A DNA stretch of 64,000 nucleotides from Blautia wexlerae (GTDB lineage: Bacteria; Bacillota; Clostridia; Lachnospirales; Lachnospiraceae). The position numbers were made by a program, and so were the translations under genes. The first letter of the stretch is position 1, and every line of letters starts with the position of its first letter. Location of the stretch: positions 186,001 to 250,000 of the forward strand of contig NZ_JAAIMY010000001.1 of the NCBI RefSeq assembly GCF_013300825.1, given 5' to 3'. Shown here one piece after another: positions 42,494 to 51,312 of the stretch. Under the pieces are notes generated by a model that saw only the letters and a list, made by a program, of their open reading frames with translations, did no database searches and had not been told where the DNA came from.

Positions 42494-43833
42494 TCAGTTT
42501 TGTGGAATGCAGTATGGCAATACAGAATGTTCTGATGATTCTTCTTGAAATCTGCATGATTATGGAATTAATCCTCCTGCTGGTAAGAATCACCTGCTTT
42601 TCCGGGAAAAAGAAAATCGTAACGGTAGTGGCTGTCTTTGTAGTTTCCTTCATGTTCATGGGCGCTCTGATGAATGATCACAGATATTGTCTGGGAGAAA
42701 GTTCCTATCAGCCAATGCTTCAGGGTTATCCGGTCAGTGTTTTAATGACGGTGGTTATAGGATTATTGCTTTATCTTTGCTGGGCAATCCGGAGCGAGAG
42801 GCGCAGATATCATCATTCTCTGTCTTACTGGTCTGTAAATGAGGCTGTGAATGATGTCCCCTGTGGGGTATGTTTTTCGGATCCTTTTGGAAGGATTGTT
42901 TTGTGTAATACCAAGATGCAGGAACTGAGCAGAATCATGACAGGTTCTTATTTGCAGGATTATGAGGTATTAAGGAAAGCAATGAGTGGGGAACCTGAAT
43001 CGGAAGGTCTTTGCAGATTGAGCAAAGACAGTAATGTGTTTTATTTTCCTGATGGTTCCGTCTGGATGTTTCAGGAATATAGTCTGCAGGAGCCGGATTG
43101 TGCAGGATATCTGCAGACAGTGGCAGTTAATGTATCAGAAATTTATTACAATGGTGAAAAAATCAGGGCAAACAATGAAAAGCTGGAAATCCTGAATCAT
43201 AAGCTGGAGGAAATGTACGAAAAAATCGGAGATAAAATCAGAGAGCAGGAGACGCTTGTCATGAAAATGCAGGTTCATGACAATTTTGGACGAAGCCTTC
43301 TGTCAATACGCAGAATATTGGAAAGGAAAGAAGATCCGGATAAAATGGATAAACAGTTGTCTGTATTGAAACATCTGGTTTATATTCTTACCGGTTCTGC
43401 TGTTGAGAGTATGGAAGAAGTATATAAGGATACAATCAGACATGCAGAAGAGCTTGGAATTTTAGTTCAGATCAGTGGGAACTTTCCCATGCATCCATCT
43501 TACAGGCTGCTGACAGACAGGGCAATCCGTGAATGTGTGACAAACTGTGCCAGACATGCCCATGGCAGTACTGTTTGGGTGAAGATAGACAAAAATGCAG
43601 ATGAATATACTGTTCAGATTACCAATGATGGAGAGGTGCCTGACAAAAATGCGGAAGAAGGCGGTGGTTTATCTGCACTGAGAAAGGCAGCTGAATCAGG
43701 AAAATGCAGGATGCAGGTTTCTTTTTCCCCTGAGTTTTGTCTGATATTGAAAATGCCACTGACAGAAAGGATGGGATTCGATGGTACGGATACTGATAGT
43801 AGAAGATCAGAAGATCATGCAGAAGTATTTTGA
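42490..43833 (+). CDS. NarL/LiaS-type sensor histidine kinase
   Basis: 447 residues. Two membrane helices at about 10-65, a further one near 80-100, then a PAS-like region and a coiled coil. The HisKA_3 phosphoacceptor is in VHDNFGRSLLSIRR (about 262-275) and the ATPase domain has RECVTNCARHAHGS (about 335-348) and GGGLSAL. Start ATG 42490 is chosen for the ATGA overlap; an ATG at 42460 lies inside the upstream gene. Its last 53 bases overlap the regulator gene. Confidence 0.85.
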   Translation: MISFVECSMAIQNVLMILLEICMIMELILLLVRITCFSGKKKIVTVVAVFVVSFMFMGALMNDHRYCLGESSYQPMLQGYPVSVLMTVVIGLLLYLCWAIRSERRRYHHSLSYWSVNEAVNDVPCGVCFSDPFGRIVLCNTKMQELSRIMTGSYLQDYEVLRKAMSGEPESEGLCRLSKDSNVFYFPDGSVWMFQEYSLQEPDCAGYLQTVAVNVSEIYYNGEKIRANNEKLEILNHKLEEMYEKIGDKIREQETLVMKMQVHDNFGRSLLSIRRILERKEDPDKMDKQLSVLKHLVYILTGSAVESMEEVYKDTIRHAEELGILVQISGNFPMHPSYRLLTDRAIRECVTNCARHAHGSTVWVKIDKNADEYTVQITNDGEVPDKNAEEGGGLSALRKAAESGKCRMQVSFSPEFCLILKMPLTERMGFDGTDTDSRRSEDHAEVF

Positions 43834-44407
43834 ATATATTATTATGCAGGAGCCGGAATTCCGACATGTCCAGACGGTTTCAGATGCACGTGAAGCTGTA
43901 AAAATCTGTGATTATTCGGCAATTGATCTTGTGATCATGGATGTGCAGACGTTTCATAATCATGATGGGCTCAGTGCCGGAAAAGAAATCAGGGAAAAGT
44001 ATCCATATACAAAGGTATTGATCGTTACTTCCCTGATTGATCCTAAGGTGCTGGAGAGGGCAAAAAGTGGATGCGCAGACAGTCTCTGGTATAAGGATCA
44101 CGGGGAAGAGGAAATACGGAGTGTGATCCACAGAACCTTAAATGGTGAGCATGTATTTCCGGATATGACGCCGAAGGTGGAGCTTAACTGGATCACAAGC
44201 GGTGATATCAGTCCCAGACAGCTGGAGATGCTCCGCCTGTATATTCGTGGAATGTCATATTCAGAGATTGCGCGGGAAATGAAATGCTCTACCTCCGGGG
44301 TGAGATGGAATTTTCAGGAAATGATCGCCAGGGCAGGATACAGCTGTAAAGAAGATTTGATAGCGGCTGCACTGGAAAGTAAACTGATCGTAACTACGTT
44401 AAAATAG
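43781..44407 (+). CDS. LuxR/NarL-type response regulator
   Basis: 208 residues: a receiver domain (1-125) with Asp8-Asp9-like acidic pair replaced by ED (VEDQ), phosphoacceptor Asp54 (VIMDVQ), and a C-terminal LuxR HTH (about 140-200, SPRQLEMLRLYIRGMSYSEIA). It is the partner of the overlapping histidine kinase. Targets may include the secreted protein gene directly downstream. Confidence 0.87.
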   Translation: MVRILIVEDQKIMQKYFEYIIMQEPEFRHVQTVSDAREAVKICDYSAIDLVIMDVQTFHNHDGLSAGKEIREKYPYTKVLIVTSLIDPKVLERAKSGCADSLWYKDHGEEEIRSVIHRTLNGEHVFPDMTPKVELNWITSGDISPRQLEMLRLYIRGMSYSEIAREMKCSTSGVRWNFQEMIARAGYSCKEDLIAAALESKLIVTTLK

Positions 44408-44448
44408 CAAGCTGATAAACTGCGAAGTTATTCTGTTATGAGCAGAAA

Positions 44449-44469
44449 GCGAAGCGGAGTGCAAATATC
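44449..44469 (+). repeat. Dispersed 21-bp intergenic motif, copy 3
   Basis: GCGAAGCGGAGTGCAAATAT plus C; compare 240-260 and 9250-9270. Confidence 0.5.
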
Positions 44470-44495
44470 CGTTTGATAAGAAGGGAGATGAGAGT

Positions 44496-45347
44496 ATGAA
44501 AAAATATTCGGTTGCTGTATGTGTTTGTGCGGTACTGTTTTCTGTTGGTATTCATGGCGGAGGTATGAGAGAAGTATCTGCCAGAGCACCTGGGGCAGAT
44601 GAGAATCTGGCAATTCTGCAGGACATTATCAGGGAAAATGAATGTCAGGCCGGAATGGCATTTCTGGGATATACCTATGAAGGTGCAGAGGCAGCAGAGA
44701 TACTTGAATATACCAGACAGGGAGAAGTGGCAGCTGCGTATCCTTTTTTACAGGATGGAACAGTGGTTGATGCAGGGGGATATGAAATTTATGCCATTGT
44801 CCCGGGGGATGATTGCAGGGTCAGCGTTTATCCGGCTCAGCCTACGGAAGAAGGGGAATATCTGGATGATCTGAACGCCCCATATTATACGGGGAGGGAG
44901 AATGAAATCATTATCCTGCGCTGCAATGTGAGTGAGATTCATTCCAATGTGATGGTTTCTGTACAGAAGCAGAATATGAGTGTGCAATACCATCCTATGG
45001 TGTCGTTAAAGGATGGACATCTTGCAGCAGAAACCCACTGCTATGATTTCTCCATATATTATAATTGGGATGAGTATGATCCGGGGTATGATTCGGAACT
45101 GGATATCAGGATTGCCAGAGAACAGCTTTCAGAAACAGATGAAGTCAGCTATTACCTTGGCCTTGGTATGTCTCTGTGGTATACAGGCACTGAGGAGTAC
45201 ATTGAGGGAAGAAATTGTCCGGTATTTGTTCTGGGAACGGATCATGAGGATCATTTTACAAAAGAACATTATTATGCAGTAGGAGACAATGTGGTTTATT
45301 ATTATGATCCGTCAGGTGATGCATGGCTTCTGCTGGGGGCAGGCTGA
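44496..45347 (+). CDS. Secreted protein of unknown function
   Basis: 283 residues with a signal peptide (about 1-30, cut after VSARA). The mature part is acidic with many Tyr and Asp. No domain is recognised. GGGAG precedes the ATG. It lies 88 bases after the response regulator and is probably co-regulated with it. Confidence 0.65.
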   Translation: MKKYSVAVCVCAVLFSVGIHGGGMREVSARAPGADENLAILQDIIRENECQAGMAFLGYTYEGAEAAEILEYTRQGEVAAAYPFLQDGTVVDAGGYEIYAIVPGDDCRVSVYPAQPTEEGEYLDDLNAPYYTGRENEIIILRCNVSEIHSNVMVSVQKQNMSVQYHPMVSLKDGHLAAETHCYDFSIYYNWDEYDPGYDSELDIRIAREQLSETDEVSYYLGLGMSLWYTGTEEYIEGRNCPVFVLGTDHEDHFTKEHYYAVGDNVVYYYDPSGDAWLLLGAG

Positions 45348-45405
45348 CAGAGGCTTCACCAATATATTATAGAATTTTGATTAATCAGAGAAAGAGGAAA
45401 CAGAC

Positions 45406-45930
45406 ATGAATGATTTTTTGACAGAAAAAAATAAAAAAGCAGGGGTGTTGGGAAAACTGAAGTGGGTTCTTTGTGGCTTCTGCATACTTTTATCCCTGGG
45501 AGCTATTGGTGCATCGGAGAAGTATATTGGTGAAGGACGCTGGGGAATGGCAGCAACAGAGATACTGCTCTGTCTGTTATTTTTATATCCGACTTTCAGG
45601 GAAGTTCAGAAAGCATTACGGAAGAAAAAAGCCAGGGAAATTGCCTGCTGGTTTGAATCTTATGCCCAGAATACGGTCTCATTTGAGAAACTTGAGCAGG
45701 AACTGGGAAAAGGTGCAGTAAAAAAGCTGGAAAAATTTATTGCCAGGGGATATATGCGGAATATTCAGATAGACAGAGAAGGAAATTATATTATGATTAC
45801 TGCACCAAACAGACGTGTAAATGAAAAGATTTATATTACAGTTACCTGTACCAGCTGCGGTGCAAAGAATCAGGTAATAAAAGGACGTCTGAGCAATTGT
45901 GAATATTGCGGACAGCGTCTTAACTCATGA
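45406..45930 (+). CDS. Membrane protein with C-terminal zinc ribbon
   Basis: 174 residues. Two helices at about 18-35 and 46-65 are followed by a cytoplasmic region that looks like a winged helix (about 80-135), and a C-terminal zinc ribbon CTSCGAKNQ...CEYCGQRL. Family unknown. 58 bases behind the secreted protein gene. Confidence 0.65.
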   Translation: MNDFLTEKNKKAGVLGKLKWVLCGFCILLSLGAIGASEKYIGEGRWGMAATEILLCLLFLYPTFREVQKALRKKKAREIACWFESYAQNTVSFEKLEQELGKGAVKKLEKFIARGYMRNIQIDREGNYIMITAPNRRVNEKIYITVTCTSCGAKNQVIKGRLSNCEYCGQRLNS

Positions 45931-45993
45931 TACAAGTACTGTGAGAGAGGATTATCAGGAGTGTTCATAAAAACGAGAATGAATTTTGGCTAA

Positions 45994-46043
45994 GTTACTG
46001 TGAATGGAGTGAACAGTAACACTATTCCATCGCCGAAGGCGAT
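45994..46043. repeat. 27-bp palindromic repeat copy 2 plus a small dyad
   Basis: GTTACTGT...ACAGTAAC at 45994-46020 is the inverted relative of 3575-3601. Next to it is ATCGCC-GAA-GGCGAT at 46029-46043. Confidence 0.6.
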
Positions 46044-46117
46044 TTCTAAAGATTTGAGTTTGAGAGCGTAACTGTGTGAAGGTGCTGAATCGTCATAGTT
46101 GCTATAGAATGTGGTAT

Positions 46118-46210
46118 ATTGTATACAATTTGCTGATTTCACATCCTTTACAGTACAAATATCTGCACTTCATAGAAATTTTGGATGAAATCATAGAAGA
46201 AATTTATAAA
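46118..46210 (+). promoter_or_regulatory. Candidate promoter and palindromic site upstream of rnfC2
   Basis: The perfect palindrome ATTGTATACAAT is at 46118-46129. A candidate promoter is TTGGAT (46181-46186), 18-bp spacer, TATAAA (46205-46210), which would start RNA close to 46217, at the base of the stem described next. Confidence 0.45.
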
Positions 46211-46214
46211 ATTT

Positions 46215-46306
46215 GCTAATAAAACTGGATAAAATGTGCATTTTATGTTACATTTAATAAGGTATATGTATTGAACTTATTTATCTGGTTTTATTAGCCC
46301 TTTTTT
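46215..46306 (+). other. Branched leader RNA ending in a U-run (attenuator or riboswitch candidate)
   Basis: A 17-bp outer stem pairs 46215-46231 with 46282-46298 (15 of 17 identical, the rest G-U/mismatch) and is followed by CCTTTTTT. Two hairpins sit inside: ATAAAAT/ATTTTAT (46229-46246) and AATAAG/CTTATT (46256-46281). This makes a three-way junction with a terminator-like end, about 75 bases before the start codon. A perfect palindrome GATAAAATTTTATC (46350-46363) follows beside the ribosome site. Confidence 0.55.
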
Positions 46307-46380
46307 GAGTGCAGAGATGGAGGGAACGGATAAGAACAGATATCATAAGGATAAAATTTTATCGTGAGGAAGGTGAGCAA

Positions 46381-48345
46381 TTGGAAAACTATACTAAGTA
46401 CAAACTGAAAAGCAGTGATGAACTTGCATCAGTGCTTGACGGTAAGGACAACCTGTTTGTGATTGCCTGCAACAAATGTTTCAAAGAATTTGAAACTGTT
46501 GACGAACCGGATTGTGACGAATTTCTGAAATTCGCTGCAGATCAGGGAAAGAATGTTACAGGCAGTGCAAAATTTGATTTCTTATGCAACAAGATGCACA
46601 CAGAAAGAAAATTACAGGATCTGATTCCGGAAGGTACAGAGAATGTAGTAGTAATTTCCTGTGGCCTTGGTATTCAGACCGTTGCGGATCTGGCAGGTAA
46701 GCCGGTAGTTGCTGCAAGCAACACCCTTAACTACAGAGGTCATCATGGCATGGCACTTACCAAGAAGAGCTGTGACGCATGTGCGCAGTGTTATCTGAAC
46801 ATTACCGGAGGTGTCTGTCCGATCGTTGACTGTTCAAAGAGTCTTGTCAATGGACAGTGCGGTGGAGCAAAGAATGGAAAATGCGAAGTAGATCCGAATA
46901 AAGACTGTGCATGGGAGAAGATTTACCAGAGACTTGCAAAACAGGGACGTCTGGAAGAATTCTTAAACCAGCCTGTACAGGTTCGTGATTTCTCCAAAGT
47001 TAATTTCAAAGTGATCAACGACTATGTGAAGTCCATCAGAGAAGAAAGACTGGACGGATATTACGGCGGTGTTCATCCGTCAGAACGCAAGGAATTCAGT
47101 GAGCACATCGCTCTGAAGAAATTCCCGGATCCGAAGACAGTTGTAATCTCCATGTCACAGCATCTGGGCGCACCGGCTAATCCGATCGTTCAGGTTGGTG
47201 ACACTGTAAAAGTTGGTCAGAAGATCGGTGAAGCTGCCGGATTTATCAGTGCTCCGGTACATTCCAGCGTAAGCGGAACCGTAGTTGCTGTTGAACCGCG
47301 TATGCATGGCACACGTGGAAGCGAAGTGATGGCTGTTGTCATTGAATCGGATGGAAAAAATACTCTGCACGAATCCGTACAGCCACATGGTGATCTTGAC
47401 AATCTTACTCCGGATGAAATCATTGATATCATCCGTGAAGCCGGAATCGTTGGTATGGGCGGTGCAGGTTTCCCGACCTGTGTCAAACTTAAACCTGCCA
47501 AACCGGTAGATACCATCCTTCTCAACGGATGTGAATGTGAGCCTCTGTTAACAGCAGACCACAGAGTACTTCTTGAGTATGCAGATGACATTATTTTTGG
47601 TCTGAAAGCAGTCCTTAAGACAACAGGTGCCGAGAAGGGTATCATCGTTATCGAGGATAATAAGCCGGATGCCATTGAATTAATGCAGAAAAAAGTTGCT
47701 GATATCGGAAATATGGAAGTATTTGTTGCAAGAACCAAATACCCGCAGGGCGCTGAGAAAACTCTCATTAAGCGCGTTATGGGAAGAATTGTTCCAAGTG
47801 GCGGTCTTCCGGCAGATGTCGGCGTTGTAGTAGATAATATCAGTACAGTAAAAGCAATCTCCGATGCGATCCAGACAGGAATGCCTCTGGTTGAGCGTGT
47901 TGCTACAGTAACAGGCGAGAAGATCAAGAATCCTGGAAACTTCGTTATCAAGATCGGTACAAGCGTAAGAGAGCTGATCGATTACTGCGGCGGATTTACA
48001 GATGACGATGTTCTGGTTAAGATGGGCGGACCAATGATGGGATTCCCTCTGAACACACTGGATGTACCGATGATGAAAGGCTCCAATGGTATCATTGCCG
48101 TTGAACCGGATGAGACAAAAGAACAGCCGTGTATCAAGTGCGGACGTTGTGTAGATGTATGTCCGATGGAGCTTTCACCTCTGTATTTCGTGAAATATGC
48201 GAAAGATGAGAACTGGCAGGGCATGAAAGACATGAACGTTATGGATTGTGTTGAGTGCAGATGCTGTCAGTATATCTGTTCTTCCAAGATTCCGATCATT
48301 AACAGTATCAAAGCCGGAAAAAATGCAGTAAGGGGGATGAAGTAA
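46381..48345 (+). CDS. rnfC2: RnfC2: MetV-like zinc domain fused to RnfC-like flavin/[4Fe-4S] subunit
   Basis: 654 residues from TTG 46381, chosen because AAGGTGAG is a few bases upstream; the frame runs back to GTG 46309. The first 210 residues are a MetV-like domain with CDACAQCYLNITGGVC and GQCGGAKNGKC. The rest is RnfC-like: GMGGAGFPTCVK (about 360), NGCECEPLLTADHR, and two C-terminal ferredoxin motifs CIKCGRCVDVCP and CVECRCCQYIC. In acetogens RnfC2 joins MetVF in the methylene-THF reductase complex and is thought to take electrons from NADH. Confidence 0.88.
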   Translation: MENYTKYKLKSSDELASVLDGKDNLFVIACNKCFKEFETVDEPDCDEFLKFAADQGKNVTGSAKFDFLCNKMHTERKLQDLIPEGTENVVVISCGLGIQTVADLAGKPVVAASNTLNYRGHHGMALTKKSCDACAQCYLNITGGVCPIVDCSKSLVNGQCGGAKNGKCEVDPNKDCAWEKIYQRLAKQGRLEEFLNQPVQVRDFSKVNFKVINDYVKSIREERLDGYYGGVHPSERKEFSEHIALKKFPDPKTVVISMSQHLGAPANPIVQVGDTVKVGQKIGEAAGFISAPVHSSVSGTVVAVEPRMHGTRGSEVMAVVIESDGKNTLHESVQPHGDLDNLTPDEIIDIIREAGIVGMGGAGFPTCVKLKPAKPVDTILLNGCECEPLLTADHRVLLEYADDIIFGLKAVLKTTGAEKGIIVIEDNKPDAIELMQKKVADIGNMEVFVARTKYPQGAEKTLIKRVMGRIVPSGGLPADVGVVVDNISTVKAISDAIQTGMPLVERVATVTGEKIKNPGNFVIKIGTSVRELIDYCGGFTDDDVLVKMGGPMMGFPLNTLDVPMMKGSNGIIAVEPDETKEQPCIKCGRCVDVCPMELSPLYFVKYAKDENWQGMKDMNVMDCVECRCCQYICSSKIPIINSIKAGKNAVRGMK

Positions 48346-48346
48346 T

Positions 48347-48967
48347 ATGTTGATTACCCAGTTAAAAGCAAAAGAAGCGATTACATCACTGACAGCCGGA
48401 AAGAAAGTTTTCATTATCAACTGTCATGGATGTAAAGAAGTTCGTTTTCCGGAAAAAGAAGCTGCCCAACTTCAGAAGGAACTTGCTGCTGAAGGAAATG
48501 TGACAGGAATCATGACAACTGATTACATCTGTAATCCGGAAAATATGGAATTACGTCTTAAGAAACATATGAGCAAGATCCAGGAAGCAGATCTGGTTCT
48601 GGTATTCTCCTGCGGTGTTGGTGTACAGACCGTTTCAGAATATCTGGAAGACAAGATGGTCTGTGCAGCCTGCGATACATACCCGGTACCTGGTTTCCAG
48701 GGCGTGACACCGTTAGAGTACAAATGTGACCAGTGCGGTGAATGCTACCTGAACCTGACAGGTGGGATCTGCCCGATCACAGCATGTTCAAAGAGCCTTG
48801 TGAACGGTCAGTGCGGTGGTTCCAAGAACGGTAAATGTGAAGTGGACAGCGAGATGGAATGTGGATGGGAACGCATCTACAGACGTCTGAAAGAAATCGG
48901 ACGCCTTGACGCGCTGAAATGTCCGACACAGATTCATAACTTTGCAACAGACGATGAATTAAAATAG
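48347..48967 (+). CDS. metV: MetV, small zinc subunit of methylene-THF reductase
   Basis: 206 residues of the MTHFR C-terminal/MetV family. Zinc and cluster ligands are in INCHGCKE (about 23-30), CDQCGECYLNLTGGICP (about 127-143) and GQCGGSKNGKCE. Half of it is clearly related to the N-terminal domain of the preceding gene, so a duplication is likely. One base separates it from rnfC2. It couples MetF to electron input in the Wood-Ljungdahl methyl branch. Confidence 0.88.
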   Translation: MLITQLKAKEAITSLTAGKKVFIINCHGCKEVRFPEKEAAQLQKELAAEGNVTGIMTTDYICNPENMELRLKKHMSKIQEADLVLVFSCGVGVQTVSEYLEDKMVCAACDTYPVPGFQGVTPLEYKCDQCGECYLNLTGGICPITACSKSLVNGQCGGSKNGKCEVDSEMECGWERIYRRLKEIGRLDALKCPTQIHNFATDDELK

Positions 48968-48992
48968 ATTATAATGATTGGAGCAATGTACA

Positions 48993-49871
48993 ATGAAAAT
49001 GAAAGAATTATTCGACCGTGGTGAATTTGTAGTTTCTGCAGAAGTAGGACCGCCAAAAGGAATCCACGTAGATGAGCTGGTAGAAGAAGCAAAAACATAC
49101 CTTAAGGATGTTCATGCAGTTAACGTAACTGATAACCAGTCTTCTGTTATGCGTCTTGGATCTCTTGCAATGTGTAAGGTTCTCAAGGATGCAGGCATGA
49201 ATCCGATCTTCCAGCTTGCATGCCGTGACAGAAACCGTATCGCTCTGGAGTCTGATCTTCTCAGCGCTGCAATGCTGGGCATTGACAACATCCTTTGCCT
49301 CACAGGTGACCATACAAAGATGGGTGACCACCCACAGGCAAAACCTGTATTCGACCTTGACTCCGTATCCCTTCTTCATACAGTGAAGCTTCTGGAATCC
49401 GGTGTGGATCTTGGTGGAAACGAACTGGTTGGCGAGCCTCCGAAATTCTCCAAGGGTGCTGTTGTATCTCCATGCAGCGATTCCGTTGACGCACAGCTTG
49501 CAAAAATGGAAAGAAAAGTAGCTGCAGGTGCAGAATACTTCCAGACACAGGCAGTATTTGAACCGGAGAAATTCATCAAATTCATGGAAAAAGCAAAACA
49601 GTTCGGAAAACCTGTACAGGTTGGTATCATTATTCCTAAGTCCGCTGGAATGGCTAAATTCATGAACAATAATGTTGCTGGTATTCATGTTCCGGACGAA
49701 ATGCTCGAGGAACTGAAAGCAGACAAAGAAAAGACAAAAGCAGGTATCACAGGTGTTGAGATCGCTGCACGTATTATCAAAGAGTGTAAGCCATACTGTC
49801 AGGGTGTACATATCATGGCACTTGGCTGGGAATCCAAGATCCCGGATCTGCTGAAACTGGCTGAGATTTAA
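48993..49871 (+). CDS. metF: MetF, methylenetetrahydrofolate reductase
   Basis: 292 residues, the TIM-barrel flavoenzyme that reduces methylene-THF to methyl-THF. Typical segments are SAEVGPPKG, the Asp-rich LCLTGDHTKMGDHP (about 102-115), which includes folate-binding residues, and FQTQAVFEPEKF. ATG 48993 has GGAG nine bases upstream; an in-frame TTG at 48978 is less likely. It is the last gene of the operon, before the terminator at 49932-49990. In an acetogen it acts in carbon fixation as well as in methyl supply. Confidence 0.92.
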   Translation: MKMKELFDRGEFVVSAEVGPPKGIHVDELVEEAKTYLKDVHAVNVTDNQSSVMRLGSLAMCKVLKDAGMNPIFQLACRDRNRIALESDLLSAAMLGIDNILCLTGDHTKMGDHPQAKPVFDLDSVSLLHTVKLLESGVDLGGNELVGEPPKFSKGAVVSPCSDSVDAQLAKMERKVAAGAEYFQTQAVFEPEKFIKFMEKAKQFGKPVQVGIIIPKSAGMAKFMNNNVAGIHVPDEMLEELKADKEKTKAGITGVEIAARIIKECKPYCQGVHIMALGWESKIPDLLKLAEI

Positions 49872-49931
49872 GTTTCTGAACTGAGAGGTTATGATACGCA
49901 TAAAGTATCGCAGAACATATGGATTATAACA

Positions 49932-49990
49932 GGGAGCTGTCTGAAACCCGGATGCAAAAAGAGCTGCATCCGGGGTAGACTGCTCTTTTT
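49932..49990 (+). terminator. Terminator of the rnfC2-metVF operon
   Basis: A perfect 10-bp inner stem CCCGGATGCA / TGCATCCGGG, an outer partial stem, then CTCTTTTTAT. Confidence 0.8.
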
Positions 49991-50068
49991 ATTTTGGAAG
50001 AGAAGGAGTATAATAAAGCAGGAATATCCGATTGTTTATCAAATAAGAAAGAACAGAGGAAATTATAG

Positions 50069-51055
50069 ATGAAGAAAAAGATTTATAAGCTGTCTGCAGT
50101 GCTGTTACTTTTTTTCTCAGGCGTTCTGGAGATTGGCTGGCGTTTTTTTAACATGGTGGTCTGTTGCAAAAGAGGGGAAAGAAAAAAGGAAAGAAAGAAA
50201 TGGTTTGAATTATCCCATATCCGGGATAATCACCCCAGAAACGGATATGCAAAGGAATATGAGGAGAGCAGGGCATGGTGTGAGGCACAGAAGATGCAGG
50301 ACTGCTATATCCAGAGCGTGGATGGATTAAAACTCCATGGATTCTATCTGCCGGCAGAGAATGCAAAGCGGTTTGTTATCTTAAGCCATGGATACAGGGG
50401 CAGCAGATTTGGTTCCTTGTCATTTATGGCAAAATATCTCCATGAGCATCAGTGCAATCTTCTGTTTATGGAACAGCGCTGCTGTGGAGAAAGTGAAGGG
50501 AAATATATCACCTTTGGAGCAAAAGAGAAGTGGGATGTGCAGCGTTGGGCAATTTATGTGTCTGAGCGAAATAAGGAAAAGCTGCCAATCTATCTGTATG
50601 GACAGTCTATGGGAGCATCCGCTGTGCTGATGGCATCTGGATACAGGCTTCCGTCAGAAGTGAAGGGACTGATCGCAGACTGTGGTTTTCAGTCTATGGA
50701 AAGGCAGATGCGGGATATGGCTGACAACTGGTTCCATTTGCATTATATCCCTGTGCTTTTAAAGGAAATGGATTGCCTGTGTCACCTTATTGCCGGATTT
50801 CATATGAAGGATGCGGATACCACAGAAGCGATGAAAAGGAATACAAGACCTGTTCTTTTCTTTCATGGAGAGAAGGACACCTATGTGTATCCGAACAATT
50901 CATTCCAGAACTATATGCTGTGCAGAGCACCAAAGGAGCTGGTCATTGTACCGGAAGCAAGGCATCTGTGCAGTGCCTATGCAGATCCGGAACTGTATCA
51001 GCGTACAGTGATGGAGTTTTTTGAAAAATATGATGGCAGTCATTCTGAAAAATAA
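50069..51055 (+). CDS. Alpha/beta hydrolase, membrane-anchored
   Basis: 328 residues. An N-terminal helix (about 8-32) is followed by a basic stretch KRGERKKERKK, so it is probably an anchored protein. The serine hydrolase fold is shown by HGYRGSRFG (oxyanion loop, about 107), the nucleophile elbow YGQSMGAS with Ser180, the Asp in GEKDTYVYP and His in EARHLCSAY. The substrate is unknown. The gene is separated from the condensation gene by a terminator, so no functional link is assumed. Confidence 0.85.
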   Translation: MKKKIYKLSAVLLLFFSGVLEIGWRFFNMVVCCKRGERKKERKKWFELSHIRDNHPRNGYAKEYEESRAWCEAQKMQDCYIQSVDGLKLHGFYLPAENAKRFVILSHGYRGSRFGSLSFMAKYLHEHQCNLLFMEQRCCGESEGKYITFGAKEKWDVQRWAIYVSERNKEKLPIYLYGQSMGASAVLMASGYRLPSEVKGLIADCGFQSMERQMRDMADNWFHLHYIPVLLKEMDCLCHLIAGFHMKDADTTEAMKRNTRPVLFFHGEKDTYVYPNNSFQNYMLCRAPKELVIVPEARHLCSAYADPELYQRTVMEFFEKYDGSHSEK

Positions 51056-51103
51056 TGTGACTGTTTTCAACCGCCAAAGGCGATTACGAATGACAATAAT
51101 CTC

Positions 51104-51160
51104 TGACCGGGACTTATTAGATGCGTTTTGTTAAATGCATGATAAGTCCCGGTCAATTTT
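51104..51160 (+). terminator. Terminator after the hydrolase gene
   Basis: TGACCGGGACTTAT pairs with ATAAGTCCCGGTCA (14 bp), then ATTTTA. Confidence 0.8.
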
Positions 51161-51312
51161 ATGTAAAGTGTTCATTAAGTCCTGAGGGTACTGGTATTTG
51201 GGAAAAATCTGTGCTATTTTTTGTCACGTAATAAAAAAGGAATGATGAACAAGTATGTAATGTTTTTATACCCGGGAAAAGAGAAAAACGGGTGATGGAG
51301 GTTAAATAAAGT

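Noticed and set aside
47217-47951. Long minus-strand frame opposite rnfC2
   Set aside because: Antisense shadow of conserved RnfC sequence.
49008-49901. Long minus-strand frame opposite metF
   Set aside because: Cys/Phe-rich antisense translation of a clear metF gene; no start signal.
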